Origin: Desulfofarcimen acetoxidans DSM 771
GTDB lineage: Bacteria; Bacillota; Desulfotomaculia; Desulfotomaculales; Desulfofarciminaceae
DNA: 64,000 nucleotides
Direction: 5' to 3'
NCBI RefSeq assembly: GCF_000024205.1
Contig: NC_013216.1
Location: 3,782,001 to 3,846,000 of the forward strand
Position 1 is the stretch's first letter, and each line of letters opens with the position of its first letter. Position numbers and translations under genes: made by a program. Positions 16,502-24,255 of this stretch are shown here, piece by piece. A model generated the notes under the pieces. It had not been told where the DNA came from. It was given only the letters and a program-made list of their open reading frames with translations, and did no database searches.

Positions 16502-18514
16502 TTAAGTTGCATGCGGTTCTGGAATTGTGTTGTTAGTATTGATTTTACATATGTCTTCTATTTCCATTGACTTATATTTGCTGATGTACTCCAGCACGGT
16601 TTGTACAAAAGTAGAGTGTGACCAGACCAGTGGTGCTACGGAAAGAGGCTCGCCTGTCTCAGGATTAAGCTGTTCCGGCATAATCCCGGTTTCCATAGCA
16701 AAAGCTGCGGCCCAGTGAAGAATCGGCAGCGCAGGTTTCATATCCTTTAAGGTGTTTGCTTTGGCTATGTGCCACTGAGCCAGCCAGAGAGTGCAAATAT
16801 ACCAGGGGTTGCCCGGTATTCCTTCATCAGTGGTTTTTCTGTGATACCTGTCATATGTATACCTGGCCATGCCGCCCACCCAGGTTTTATTGCACAGGCC
16901 TTCTTCCAGAGCCACCATGGTAGTTTGCATATAAGGGTCATCCGGAGGCAAAACACCTAAAAATGAAAGTCCCATTACACTGCTTTCCATGGTAGTATCC
17001 CTGCGGTAGTAACCTCCCTCTTGATCCCAGATCAGACCCCTGATAAATCTTTTTAGTACGGGATCAAATAAATGAGTTTTAATAGATTTTTTAATTTTAT
17101 TGGCACAGGCAAGATATTTTTCTGCCGGTTCGGCAGCATAAAATATATTGGAAAATTTTGACGCAGCAACTAATCCGGCATAAACAGCCGCGGCAGTAAA
17201 AGTGAATATACCGTGCCTTTCCTCCCATAAATCGTAGCTGGGCTTAGGTAATTCCAACTGGTTATCCATATAATTGTTCATAAAATCGGCTGCCGGTATA
17301 ATCAGTTTCCTGTATATATCGCTGATGAATTCAAGATCACCTGTAAATTCATAGTACTGCCAAAGAGCATAAATAACCAGAGCTGTCTCATCTTCTTGTA
17401 TAGGCAATCTCTCCGGATTATTCCAGGGGTGCCAACTGGAGCCTACTGTTCCATCCGGATTATATTTATGATGCAGGTACCCTTCTTCGGTTATTACATT
17501 GGCACAAAATTGGAAAAACTTCCTAGTTATATGAGGGTAGCCCGCTTTAATTAAGGCACAGGCAACCAGCGCCCCGTCCCTGGGCCAGAGATAGCAGTAA
17601 TGGTCTTTGTTGGTCAGGACGATATCACTGTCAGCAGCGGCTAAAATGGCACCGTCTTTATCAAGATGAGTGCGTATAACCAGGAGACTGCGGTTGTATA
17701 AATCACTCAAATATTCCGGCAGATCCAGGAAGTCCTGCGGGACATTGCTCAGCCAGTGGTTCCAGTAGCTTTCCACACGTTTTATCAGAGCCTTGGGTGT
17801 TTGCTGCAAAACAAATTCATTTAACCTTTTTACCTCATTATAACTGGGCCCGACAGCAATCCAGTAGTAGATGCTGGCTTCTTCTTTGGCCCCCAGATAG
17901 ATTTTAAAACCAATAGTACTGTCTACAGATCCCATAGCAATAGGATTGCTGCTTAACACCCCGTCTTCTGCGTCACGCCATGTGCCTTCCGCACCAAAAG
18001 CCCGTTTCACACCTATGGTGTACATATTAAAGGAAGATGGTCCGAAAAAACCGTTAATCAAAATATAGCAGTTTTTCTTATAATGAATAACAGTTTTCAA
18101 CCGGGCATCATATAATGCAGTATCTCCCACCTCATTTTCATTAATAGAAAAGTCGTGCGTGACAAAGACGCGCACTTCCCGTCCCCTGTCAGTCAGGTTT
18201 TGCACTATCAGGCGCTTTAAGTAAATATTTTCCCGGTAGTGTACCGCATTTGTATTTACAATGGATAAGCCCATTTCCTCGTTTTTAGCAGTTGATTCCA
18301 TAACCAGAGTGTTTTTTCGATAATTGGCCAACTTGTGCCATGATGGAGCATCCAGCCAGGAGAACATGCCCTCAACCCAGAAGCCCAAGCGGTTGGATCT
18401 GCCCATAATATGATTATGCTGACCGACATGCGGGTAAAAGAAATCTCTCAAGCTGAATTCTTGGTCATAGGCGATTAGCATTTTTCCGTTGCCAAGCACC
18501 AGCGGTCTGGTCAT
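16502..18514 (-). CDS. Glycoside hydrolase family 15 protein (glucoamylase-like)
   Basis: 670 residues with no signal peptide. Residues ~1-260 form the beta-sandwich domain of bacterial glucoamylases; the rest is the (alpha/alpha)6 barrel. Diagnostic sites are HYCYLWPRDGALVA, the catalytic-acid region PIQEDETALVIYALWQY, and the catalytic-base region GIMPEQLNPETGEPLS. It probably cleaves glucose from alpha-1,4-glucans such as glycogen or maltodextrin, though some GH15 enzymes act on trehalose or dextran. The next-but-few gene at 19314 is a small starch-binding-type protein on the same strand, which fits storage-polysaccharide turnover, possibly around sporulation. Confidence 0.9.
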   Translation of the reverse strand: MTRPLVLGNGKMLIAYDQEFSLRDFFYPHVGQHNHIMGRSNRLGFWVEGMFSWLDAPSWHKLANYRKNTLVMESTAKNEEMGLSIVNTNAVHYRENIYLKRLIVQNLTDRGREVRVFVTHDFSINENEVGDTALYDARLKTVIHYKKNCYILINGFFGPSSFNMYTIGVKRAFGAEGTWRDAEDGVLSSNPIAMGSVDSTIGFKIYLGAKEEASIYYWIAVGPSYNEVKRLNEFVLQQTPKALIKRVESYWNHWLSNVPQDFLDLPEYLSDLYNRSLLVIRTHLDKDGAILAAADSDIVLTNKDHYCYLWPRDGALVACALIKAGYPHITRKFFQFCANVITEEGYLHHKYNPDGTVGSSWHPWNNPERLPIQEDETALVIYALWQYYEFTGDLEFISDIYRKLIIPAADFMNNYMDNQLELPKPSYDLWEERHGIFTFTAAAVYAGLVAASKFSNIFYAAEPAEKYLACANKIKKSIKTHLFDPVLKRFIRGLIWDQEGGYYRRDTTMESSVMGLSFLGVLPPDDPYMQTTMVALEEGLCNKTWVGGMARYTYDRYHRKTTDEGIPGNPWYICTLWLAQWHIAKANTLKDMKPALPILHWAAAFAMETGIMPEQLNPETGEPLSVAPLVWSHSTFVQTVLEYISKYKSMEIEDICKINTNNTIPEPHAT

Positions 18515-18708
18515 AAAATCCCCCCGTTAGTTTTAAAATATGGCTGAGCATAATATAAAGAGAACTATATTTAATCCCTAAGTTTATCATAATATGGCCA
18601 TTGAGGAAACGTCAATATTTACCACATGGATGGCGGGCAACTTTTATTCTTGAAGCAAGGCTGATTAAGATGATATACTGGTACAAAGCAGCAAGGGGGA
18701 TGGTGAAA

Positions 18709-18864
18709 ATGCTCAGCGGCAAGATTAAATTAATTTTTTTGATATTGGGGCCGCTTTTTATTTTGGCGGCTTTATCCGGTAAATTGCCTCCAACTGTATC
18801 TTTTGTCTTAATGTCTTTTGGTATTGCGCAAATATTTATGCTTTTATTTAAGGGCGGCGGTTGA
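18709..18864 (+). CDS. Small two-helix membrane protein
   Basis: 51 residues from the ATG at 18709, behind AAGGGGG; starts at 18700 or 18703 in the same frame are also possible. There are two hydrophobic helices (LIFLILGPLFILAALSG and VSFVLMSFGIAQIFMLLF) and an end KGGG. The longer frame from 18601 has no ribosome site. Unknown function; a weak resemblance to small sporulation membrane proteins only. Confidence 0.6.
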   Translation: MLSGKIKLIFLILGPLFILAALSGKLPPTVSFVLMSFGIAQIFMLLFKGGG

Positions 18865-18956
18865 TGCGGCTAATATAGGGTTAGTTTAACCCAATACGCT
18901 TGCAGGTAGGGCAATTAATTTCCTGCAGTCGTTTTCAGCAGGGAGTTGATATTATT

Positions 18957-19238
18957 ATGCACGTAGGAGCTATGACTGTTGAATTATTTATTGGGGAGTC
19001 ATCTTCTTTAAAAGAAAAAAGGCGGTTGTTAAAAAGTGTTATAGATAAAATAAAAGCACGCTTCAATGTATCTATAGCTGAAGTCGACCATCAAGAACTC
19101 TGGCAGCGTTCCACTGTCGGGGTATCCTGTGTGAGCAATGAAAGGGCTCAGATAGATAAGGTTTTTTCTTCGGTGCTCAACTTTATTGATCAACAGAACA
19201 TGGTGGAAATTATCGACTATCATTATGAATTGTATTAA
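18957..19238 (+). CDS. DUF503 family protein (YlxP-like)
   Basis: 93 residues. MHVGAMTVELFIGESSSLKEKRRLLKS is the DUF503 signature region, and the ferredoxin-like alpha/beta layout ends with VEIIDYHYELY. In many Firmicutes the homologue ylxP lies in the nusA-infB-rbfA operon; here it stands apart. The ATG at 18957 is chosen because family members begin at this point; GGGAG lies upstream. Molecular function is not settled. Confidence 0.85.
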   Translation: MHVGAMTVELFIGESSSLKEKRRLLKSVIDKIKARFNVSIAEVDHQELWQRSTVGVSCVSNERAQIDKVFSSVLNFIDQQNMVEIIDYHYELY

Positions 19239-19241
19239 GAC

Positions 19242-19283
19242 AAAAAAGTCAAGGGGCTGGTCTTGCTCTCCTTGACTTTTTTT
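19242..19283. terminator. Bidirectional terminator
   Basis: AAAAAAGTCAAGG and CCTTGACTTTTTT pair perfectly around a 15-nt loop, between the DUF503 gene and the converging CBM gene. Confidence 0.85.
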
Positions 19284-19313
19284 CTGCTTAAATTAATTTC
19301 CGGCAGCAATTGT

Positions 19314-19643
19314 TTAAAAGCCTGATGATAACCGGTAGAGCCAGTTATGGCCGTCGTTATTGTCCCAGTTCTGCGCGTTGTCCTTGAAACAAAAGACAAC
19401 CTGATTATCCTGCATGACAATGGTTTTTTGCCAGCCCTGTGGGGTTTTTTCCATCCTAAATTCACCTGTACCGTGCCAGCTATCTCCAAAGCCGTGGTGT
19501 AAATAAACTTCTTGTGCGCCCGAATTTTGAAGCAACCCGTTGTAAGTTATAGTTACCTCTCTACCATCCTGGGACAAAGGAGTTACTTGAACACCCCGGT
19601 AGGAATCGGTCCAACCGCCAAATGAAGCTTGTAAACTCATCAA
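19314..19643 (-). CDS. Stand-alone carbohydrate-binding protein, CBM25/53-like
   Basis: 109 residues making up a single starch-binding-type module: ITYNGLLQNSGAQEVYLHHG, a central SWHGTGEFRMEK, WQKTIVM, VVFCFKDNAQNWDNNDGHNW. The conserved tryptophans and WDNN motif match the CBM25/CBM53 type. There is no signal peptide or catalytic domain, so it is a free intracellular glucan-binding module. Start at TTG 19643, 7 bases behind GGAGGTG, with ATG one codon later. Its location near the GH15 gene suggests action on glycogen. Confidence 0.85.
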   Translation of the reverse strand: MMSLQASFGGWTDSYRGVQVTPLSQDGREVTITYNGLLQNSGAQEVYLHHGFGDSWHGTGEFRMEKTPQGWQKTIVMQDNQVVFCFKDNAQNWDNNDGHNWLYRLSSGF

Positions 19644-19852
19644 GTATTAACACCTCCAAAGATTAATCTTTTGACACTTATATTTTGCTACCTTTGATAT
19701 GTTAATATAACTTTTAACAGTGGCCATTTTAAAGAAGAAATGGCAGTATTTTAATTTATAGACATAGTCTATAATTATTTTTTATGCAGGTAGGGATTTA
19801 AATGTTTTTGGAGAAATAGTTTAAAACCTTATTTTATTAGGAGGAATTGTAG

Positions 19853-20299
19853 ATGAGTGAGAATATAGCAACTGAAGCAAGAAATAAGGCGGGAAATTAT
19901 TTTAAATCAGGCTTCAACTGTGCAGAGGCGGTTTTTTTAACTTTTCGTGAATATTTGGCGCCGGAAATCAGCCCTGAGACTGTAAAATTTGTTACCGGAT
20001 TTGGCGGAGGTTTGGGTCATGCCGGTTGTCTTTGCGGATCTTTAAATGCCTCCGTTATGGCCTTAAACATGATAAAAGGGCGTACTACACCCGAGGAGAA
20101 GAGAGAGCCTGCTTATGATCTGGCTCGCCGCTTTCATGATCGTTTTGAAGAAAAGTTTGGTTACACCTGCTGTCGTGCTTTAAACCCCCACCCTTTTGAT
20201 ACTAAGGAGCATTTAAGGAACTGTATCAAGATTACAGGAGGGACTGCCCAGCTTTTGATGGAGTTCCTTCAGGAAAATGGTTTATACAATAAAGAATGA
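19853..20299 (+). CDS. C_GCAxxG_C_C family protein
   Basis: 148 residues with the family's conserved cysteines: FNCAEAVF, GGGLGHAGCLCGSLNASVMAL, YTCCRALN and a final NCIKITGGTAQLL. Some proteins of this family are linked to redox or metal binding, often near oxidoreductases. The ATG follows AGGAGG. It is followed after 22 bp by the DUF6941 gene, so the two are probably cotranscribed. No catalytic function can be assigned. Confidence 0.88.
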   Translation: MSENIATEARNKAGNYFKSGFNCAEAVFLTFREYLAPEISPETVKFVTGFGGGLGHAGCLCGSLNASVMALNMIKGRTTPEEKREPAYDLARRFHDRFEEKFGYTCCRALNPHPFDTKEHLRNCIKITGGTAQLLMEFLQENGLYNKE

Positions 20300-20321
20300 T
20301 ATTTTAATTTGAGGTGGTCAG

Positions 20322-20714
20322 ATGGTGAATGTTCCTCTGCCGCAGATAGTTTGTTTTACCTTCTGCGATGAAGTGCAGGTAGTTAACGGTAAATACTGTA
20401 TCTTAGGTGTGTTCTATCGAATCTTTCCGCCGCTGTTTCCGTATACATATAACTTAAATATAGTTATGGGCTGGTATGGTGAACAGGGAATGCATCATTT
20501 TGACATTATTCTTAACGACCCTCACGGGCAGCCTATATTAATGCTGCCCGCCTATCGTTTTGAACTGACTTTGGACAGGCCATATGTTAATGTGGTGCTG
20601 CAGGCTCAAATACCCCTCCATGTACCCGGCAACTACCATTTTATTGTATATTTAAATGATGAGCTTTACGGTGAATACCCTTTGCAAGTGGTGGTTACTA
20701 GCTCGATTAATTAA
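20322..20714 (+). CDS. DUF6941 family protein
   Basis: 130 residues, mainly beta: QIVCFTFCDEVQVVNGKYCILGVF, then FDIILNDPHGQPIL and a final PGNYHFIVYLNDELYGEYPLQVVV, typical of the DUF6941 beta-sandwich proteins of anaerobic Firmicutes. The ATG follows GAGGTGG. The function is unknown. Confidence 0.8.
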   Translation: MVNVPLPQIVCFTFCDEVQVVNGKYCILGVFYRIFPPLFPYTYNLNIVMGWYGEQGMHHFDIILNDPHGQPILMLPAYRFELTLDRPYVNVVLQAQIPLHVPGNYHFIVYLNDELYGEYPLQVVVTSSIN

Positions 20715-21125
20715 CTCTCACGAGTGAACTCCCCTCGAAACGGGCACGGAAGCTTCTACCCGTAAGGTTTATCATTTCATTGAAAACTGCTCTGGCAAAG
20801 CAAGGTCTTACACTCTCCCATGAGCCACAGGGCTGCGTTACCGCAGCCCTGTGGCTCATGGGCATCTGCTGCTCATCGTAAATACATTTAAGCAGCTTTT
20901 TTTTCGGCGCTAGTAGCTTTAGCCGTGCATATTCTGACCCTTCAGGCAAATTACGCTCTCTGGTGAATTTACCGTTTTACCGTTAACCGATTTATTCGGA
21001 ATCCTGGAAACACCAACTATGTCCAGGGTTATACAGTATAGGAAGTGTTTGTGCATATACTTGTCACCTTAACGGGCAACAGCTCCTTTCATCCCACGGG
21101 ACAAGCCCGTGGGTTTTCAGGAACG
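20715..21125 (-). mobile_element. Internally deleted IS200/IS605-like element
   Basis: On the minus strand, 21113-21093 is a hairpin (CCCACGGG/CCCGTGGG), followed by the AAAGGAGCTGTTGCCCGTTA and GGTGACAAGTATAT end block shared with 47755-47835. At the far side (20765-20715) lies GTTTCGAGGGGAGTTCACTC and GTGAGAGTTAATTA, of the kind found at TnpB-gene 3' ends and guide-RNA scaffolds. No transposase is left between, only ~400 bp including a perfect hairpin at 20817-20862 and a frame of 80 codons without family match. I read it as a non-autonomous derivative. Confidence 0.55.
20817..20862. repeat. Perfect 21-bp inverted repeat, 4-nt loop
   Basis: The arm 20817-20837 (CCCATGAGCCACAGGGCTGC plus one G) is exactly complementary to 20842-20862; the loop is TTAC. 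There is no T run next to it on the plus strand until 20898, so it is not a typical terminator. It lies within the deleted IS-like element. Confidence 0.95.
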
Positions 21126-21253
21126 GTTTTTTATAAAAATGAAATTTACTAAAATTTTTATTTTTTAGCCTATTACACTCATTTTTATACTTCCAAAATC
21201 CTTTTTCCATATCACAACCATAAATCGTCATGGTTTTGGTTTGAAAAACGATT

Positions 21254-22444
21254 TTAACGGCTGACTTTGAGCCGCTTAACAGCTCTTTCCAAACCCTCCA
21301 CTGTTAACTCAAACATAGAAAAATAACGGCGTATAAGGGCTATTGTCTCCGCCCCGTCAGTGCTGTGCCAATTTTTTTCCGGTTTCGGATTCAACCAGGC
21401 TGCATACCTAAAACGGTTAGAAAACCTTTTCAACCAGGCCAGGCCTGGCTCATTTTTACTGACTCCCCAATCAATGGCCCCACCCGTCATAATCAGTTCA
21501 CCCGGAGACATGCTGGCGTCGCCAACTATAATTATACGATAGTCGGAAGCAAGCTTTTTCAGTATCTCGCGGGTAGACACAGAATCACGGGGCACACACA
21601 TAGAGTTAGCATAAATTCTTTCGTAAATACAATTGTGAAAATAATAGAACTGCAAATCCTTAAAATGGCTGGATTTATTTACGGCGGTAAAAAGCCGTTT
21701 GACAATATGCACATAGGGAGTCATAGATCCGCCTGAATCCATAAAAAGCGCCACCTTCAGTTCATTCCTGCGCGGCCTGCGCCAATCCAGTTTCAGGAAA
21801 CCACCGTTTTGGCAGGTAGCATCTATAGTCCCATCCAAATCCAGTTCGTCCAGTGGACCGTCTTCTCTGGTAGTAAGCTGCCTCAGCTTGCGCAGCGCCA
21901 CCTCAAAATGCCTGGTCTCCAAGGTCTCATCTGTGCGCAGTTCCTTGTACTTTCTTTGGCCGGCAACCTTTACCGCGCTGTTGTTTACAGACTGCCCGTC
22001 AATTCTCAGCCCGACAGGATTAATGCCGGAGTGACCCAGACGAGAGTGTCCCCCGGGACCAATCCAGTGCGAGCCACCCTCGTGTTTCTCCTCCTGGCGG
22101 TTCAGCCGGTCTTCCAGCAGCAGGCGCAATTCTTCCAGGTTCCAGGCTTTGAAAGGAGAACTCTCCTCCGTTTCCAAAGGCGGCAATTCACTCTCTAACC
22201 AGGCCAAGACCTTTTCCAAAAAATCTTCCGGAGTATTAATTTGACCAAAACAGCGTTGAAAGGCCAAATCATAGCGGTCATAATGGGCCTCGCTTTTTAC
22301 CAGGCAGGCCCGCCCCAGATAATAAAAACCAGTCAGCCCGGAAAAGGCTAAACCCATTTTTAAACCTTCGTGCAGTGTCATCCATTCGGTAGGAGTGACC
22401 GGCACCCCCTCCTGCCTGAGGGTATAAAAAAAATCATTAAACAT
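21254..22444 (-). CDS. VWA-domain protein, CoxE-like
   Basis: 396 residues. The C-terminal half has the MIDAS-type VWA motif VALFMDSGGSMTPYVHIVKRL, and IIIVGDASMSPGEL. The N-terminus (MFNDFFYTLRQEGVPVTPTEW) and the Arg/Gly-rich middle match the CoxE/YehL-partner group of von Willebrand A proteins that work with MoxR ATPases as metal-dependent assembly chaperones. It lies 3 bp after the MoxR-type ATPase gene, so they form one operon. The client protein is not evident from the neighbourhood. Confidence 0.88.
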   Translation of the reverse strand: MFNDFFYTLRQEGVPVTPTEWMTLHEGLKMGLAFSGLTGFYYLGRACLVKSEAHYDRYDLAFQRCFGQINTPEDFLEKVLAWLESELPPLETEESSPFKAWNLEELRLLLEDRLNRQEEKHEGGSHWIGPGGHSRLGHSGINPVGLRIDGQSVNNSAVKVAGQRKYKELRTDETLETRHFEVALRKLRQLTTREDGPLDELDLDGTIDATCQNGGFLKLDWRRPRRNELKVALFMDSGGSMTPYVHIVKRLFTAVNKSSHFKDLQFYYFHNCIYERIYANSMCVPRDSVSTREILKKLASDYRIIIVGDASMSPGELIMTGGAIDWGVSKNEPGLAWLKRFSNRFRYAAWLNPKPEKNWHSTDGAETIALIRRYFSMFELTVEGLERAVKRLKVSR

Positions 22445-22447
22445 AGG

Positions 22448-23257
22448 CTAACCCCGCCCGATTGCCGGTTCTCCGGCCGGTTTAATGCCGTAATCTCTTA
22501 ATCTCCTCAAAACAACATCTAAATCTTGATTATGCTTTAACACAGCACCCAGAAAAGGCAGTTCCCGGCATATCTTCTCCGGTTCGATGCCGCCTATGCT
22601 AAGTGCCTGCACCCAGTCTAACAGCTCGCTGGTGCTGGGCTTTTTATGCAAACCGCTGATTTTTCGCAACCAGTAAAAAGCTTTCAAAACCTCTTGCAAA
22701 AGAAAATCTTCCAAATCGGGATAATGCACCCGAGCGATTCCGGCCATCATTTCCGGTTCGGGAAAAGAGATGTAATGAAAAATACAGCGTCGCAAAAAAG
22801 CATCGGGCAGTTCCTTTTCCGCATTGCTGGTAATAATCACAATCGGCCGCTGCCTGGCTGTCACCGTCTCCTTTGTTTCAGCTATATAAAAATTCATCAT
22901 ATCCAGTTCCCAAAGTAAATCGTTAGGAAAATCCAAATCCGCTTTATCAATTTCATCAATTAAGAGCACCACTTGCTCCTCTGAGGCAAAAGCTTCTCCC
23001 AGCTGTCCTAATTTTATATACTTCTTAATATCCGAAACATTCCCGTCACCAAACTGGCTGTCATATAATCTCTGCACAGTGTCATAAATATAAAGGCCGT
23101 CTTTGGCTTTAGTAGTTGACTTGATATTCCAGATAAGCAAATTAAGACCCAGAGCTCTGGCAATACTCATGGATAAAAGTGTCTTGCCGGTACCCGGCTC
23201 GCCCTTGATTAAAAGCGGTCTGCCCAGAGTCAGTGCGATATTCACACTGCTGCGCAA
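22448..23257 (-). CDS. MoxR family AAA+ ATPase
   Basis: Walker A (LLIKGEPGTGKTLLSMSI), Walker B (VVLLIDEIDKADLDF), sensor IITSNAEKELPDAFLRRC, and the ISGLHKKPSTSELLDWVQAL lid are all present, as in MoxR ATPases paired with CoxE-like VWA proteins. The reported start is a TTG in the middle of a conserved region. The same open frame continues upstream for about 28 codons with family-like sequence (TAKTFLKYNGTEDYIVSEE) to an in-frame TAA near 23353, but has no ATG, GTG or TTG; a GAGGGGG site lies at about 23335-23341. The true start is therefore unclear (unusual codon or a mutated GTG). Confidence 0.88.
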   Translation of the reverse strand: MRSSVNIALTLGRPLLIKGEPGTGKTLLSMSIARALGLNLLIWNIKSTTKAKDGLYIYDTVQRLYDSQFGDGNVSDIKKYIKLGQLGEAFASEEQVVLLIDEIDKADLDFPNDLLWELDMMNFYIAETKETVTARQRPIVIITSNAEKELPDAFLRRCIFHYISFPEPEMMAGIARVHYPDLEDFLLQEVLKAFYWLRKISGLHKKPSTSELLDWVQALSIGGIEPEKICRELPFLGAVLKHNQDLDVVLRRLRDYGIKPAGEPAIGRG

Positions 23258-23483
23258 TTCTTCGGAAACAATGTAGTCCTCTGTGCCGTTGTACTTTAAA
23301 AAGGTCTTTGCTGTGATGTTATCCGTATTAAACGCCCCCTCAAGACAATATTAATTCTCCTCAATTTCACCTTGTAATTAAAAGCTTATTTTATATAATA
23401 CCTCATGTCAATAAATTATCAGTCAATAGACCAATATACATCTTTAATACAAATCTATCATAAGCATACTTTCCAAGAATACA

Positions 23484-23530
23484 AAAAAGAGGAGGGAGTT
23501 CTATCCACTCACCTGCCTCCTTTTTATAAG
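23484..23530. terminator. Probable terminator
   Basis: AAAAAAGAGGAGG and CCTCCTTTTT lie on either side of a ~20-nt loop, downstream of the converging... coat genes' end side and upstream of moxR. It is a weaker hairpin than the others in the window; both strands have A/T runs. Confidence 0.45.
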
Positions 23531-23618
23531 GGATTAAATAAATACCCTTATGACTAGCAAAAGCTATATTCAGTAATTTTGCGATGTAAAGCTTTTAAGA
23601 AAACGAACTATTAGTTTA

Positions 23619-23936
23619 TTAATACCTTACCTGAGGAAAAGGCTGCTGCTGGTAGACATTTGACTGCACCTGCTGCATGCCCTGCTGCTGCATGGGGCGA
23701 TATGTATAATCCTGAACGCCGTAACCGATATGAGCCGGTTCCACCTGGTAATAGCCTTTCTCCTGCATTAAATCAAAAATACGCTTTTGCATATCCAACT
23801 GTTCATTGTTTATTTGAATCAAAGTATTGCGTATTCTATCGTTGGCTGATTCCAAAATAGTGGTATGATAACCGTTTGACAGGGCTTTAACATCCTTCAA
23901 AAGATCGGTCATAATATCTTTTTCTGTTAAGAACAA
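23619..23936 (-). CDS. Spore coat protein, CotF family
   Basis: 105 residues. The first 65 are the helical coat F domain, with LTEKDIMTDLLKDVKALSNG, ESANDRIRNTLIQINNEQL and IFDLMQEKGYYQVEPA. The tail is rich in Gln, Pro and Tyr (YRPMQQQGMQQVQ), as in coat proteins that become cross-linked. It follows the other CotF-like gene by 28 bp on the same strand. Expected to be made in the mother cell and laid in the spore coat; this marks the organism as a spore former. Confidence 0.88.
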   Translation of the reverse strand: MFLTEKDIMTDLLKDVKALSNGYHTTILESANDRIRNTLIQINNEQLDMQKRIFDLMQEKGYYQVEPAHIGYGVQDYTYRPMQQQGMQQVQSNVYQQQPFPQVRY

Positions 23937-23964
23937 TGTTCCTGTACCCCCTTATAATCGAATA

Positions 23965-24186
23965 TTATTGCATTGATTGTACAGGTATGCCTGATTCCTG
24001 CAGCATGCCTTTAATAGCATTAGAATGCTTTTGACTTTGATCCGCTGCCATCTGCAAAACACTCTGTAAGTTCTGATCCTGAGTCTGACTCATAAACAAA
24101 CGCAATTTTTTACCGCACAGTTCCTCAGCTTTTAGCTGGTCGTTCAGATAAAGCTTTTCTCTTTCCGTAATCTTTCCGCTGATCAT
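23965..24186 (-). CDS. Small CotF-like spore coat protein
   Basis: 73 residues from the ATG at 24186, which has GGGGGTGAT six bases upstream; a start at 24204 precedes that site. It is two long helices (KITEREKLYLNDQLKAEELC, LQSVLQMAADQSQKHSNAIKG) and a Gln-ending tail. Size and pattern match the small ferritin-like coat F relatives often paired with a second CotF gene. Probable partner of the gene downstream. Confidence 0.75.
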   Translation of the reverse strand: MISGKITEREKLYLNDQLKAEELCGKKLRLFMSQTQDQNLQSVLQMAADQSQKHSNAIKGMLQESGIPVQSMQ

Positions 24187-24255
24187 CTTATCACCCCCAA
24201 TCATTTACATCTATTCTCTTACATGGGGGCTTTATTTATTCTGCCAATTTTTTCA

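Noticed and set aside
20707-20949. 80-codon minus-strand frame in the deleted IS-like element
   Set aside because: It reads through the 21-bp perfect palindrome and shows no family motif; more likely fortuitous or element debris.
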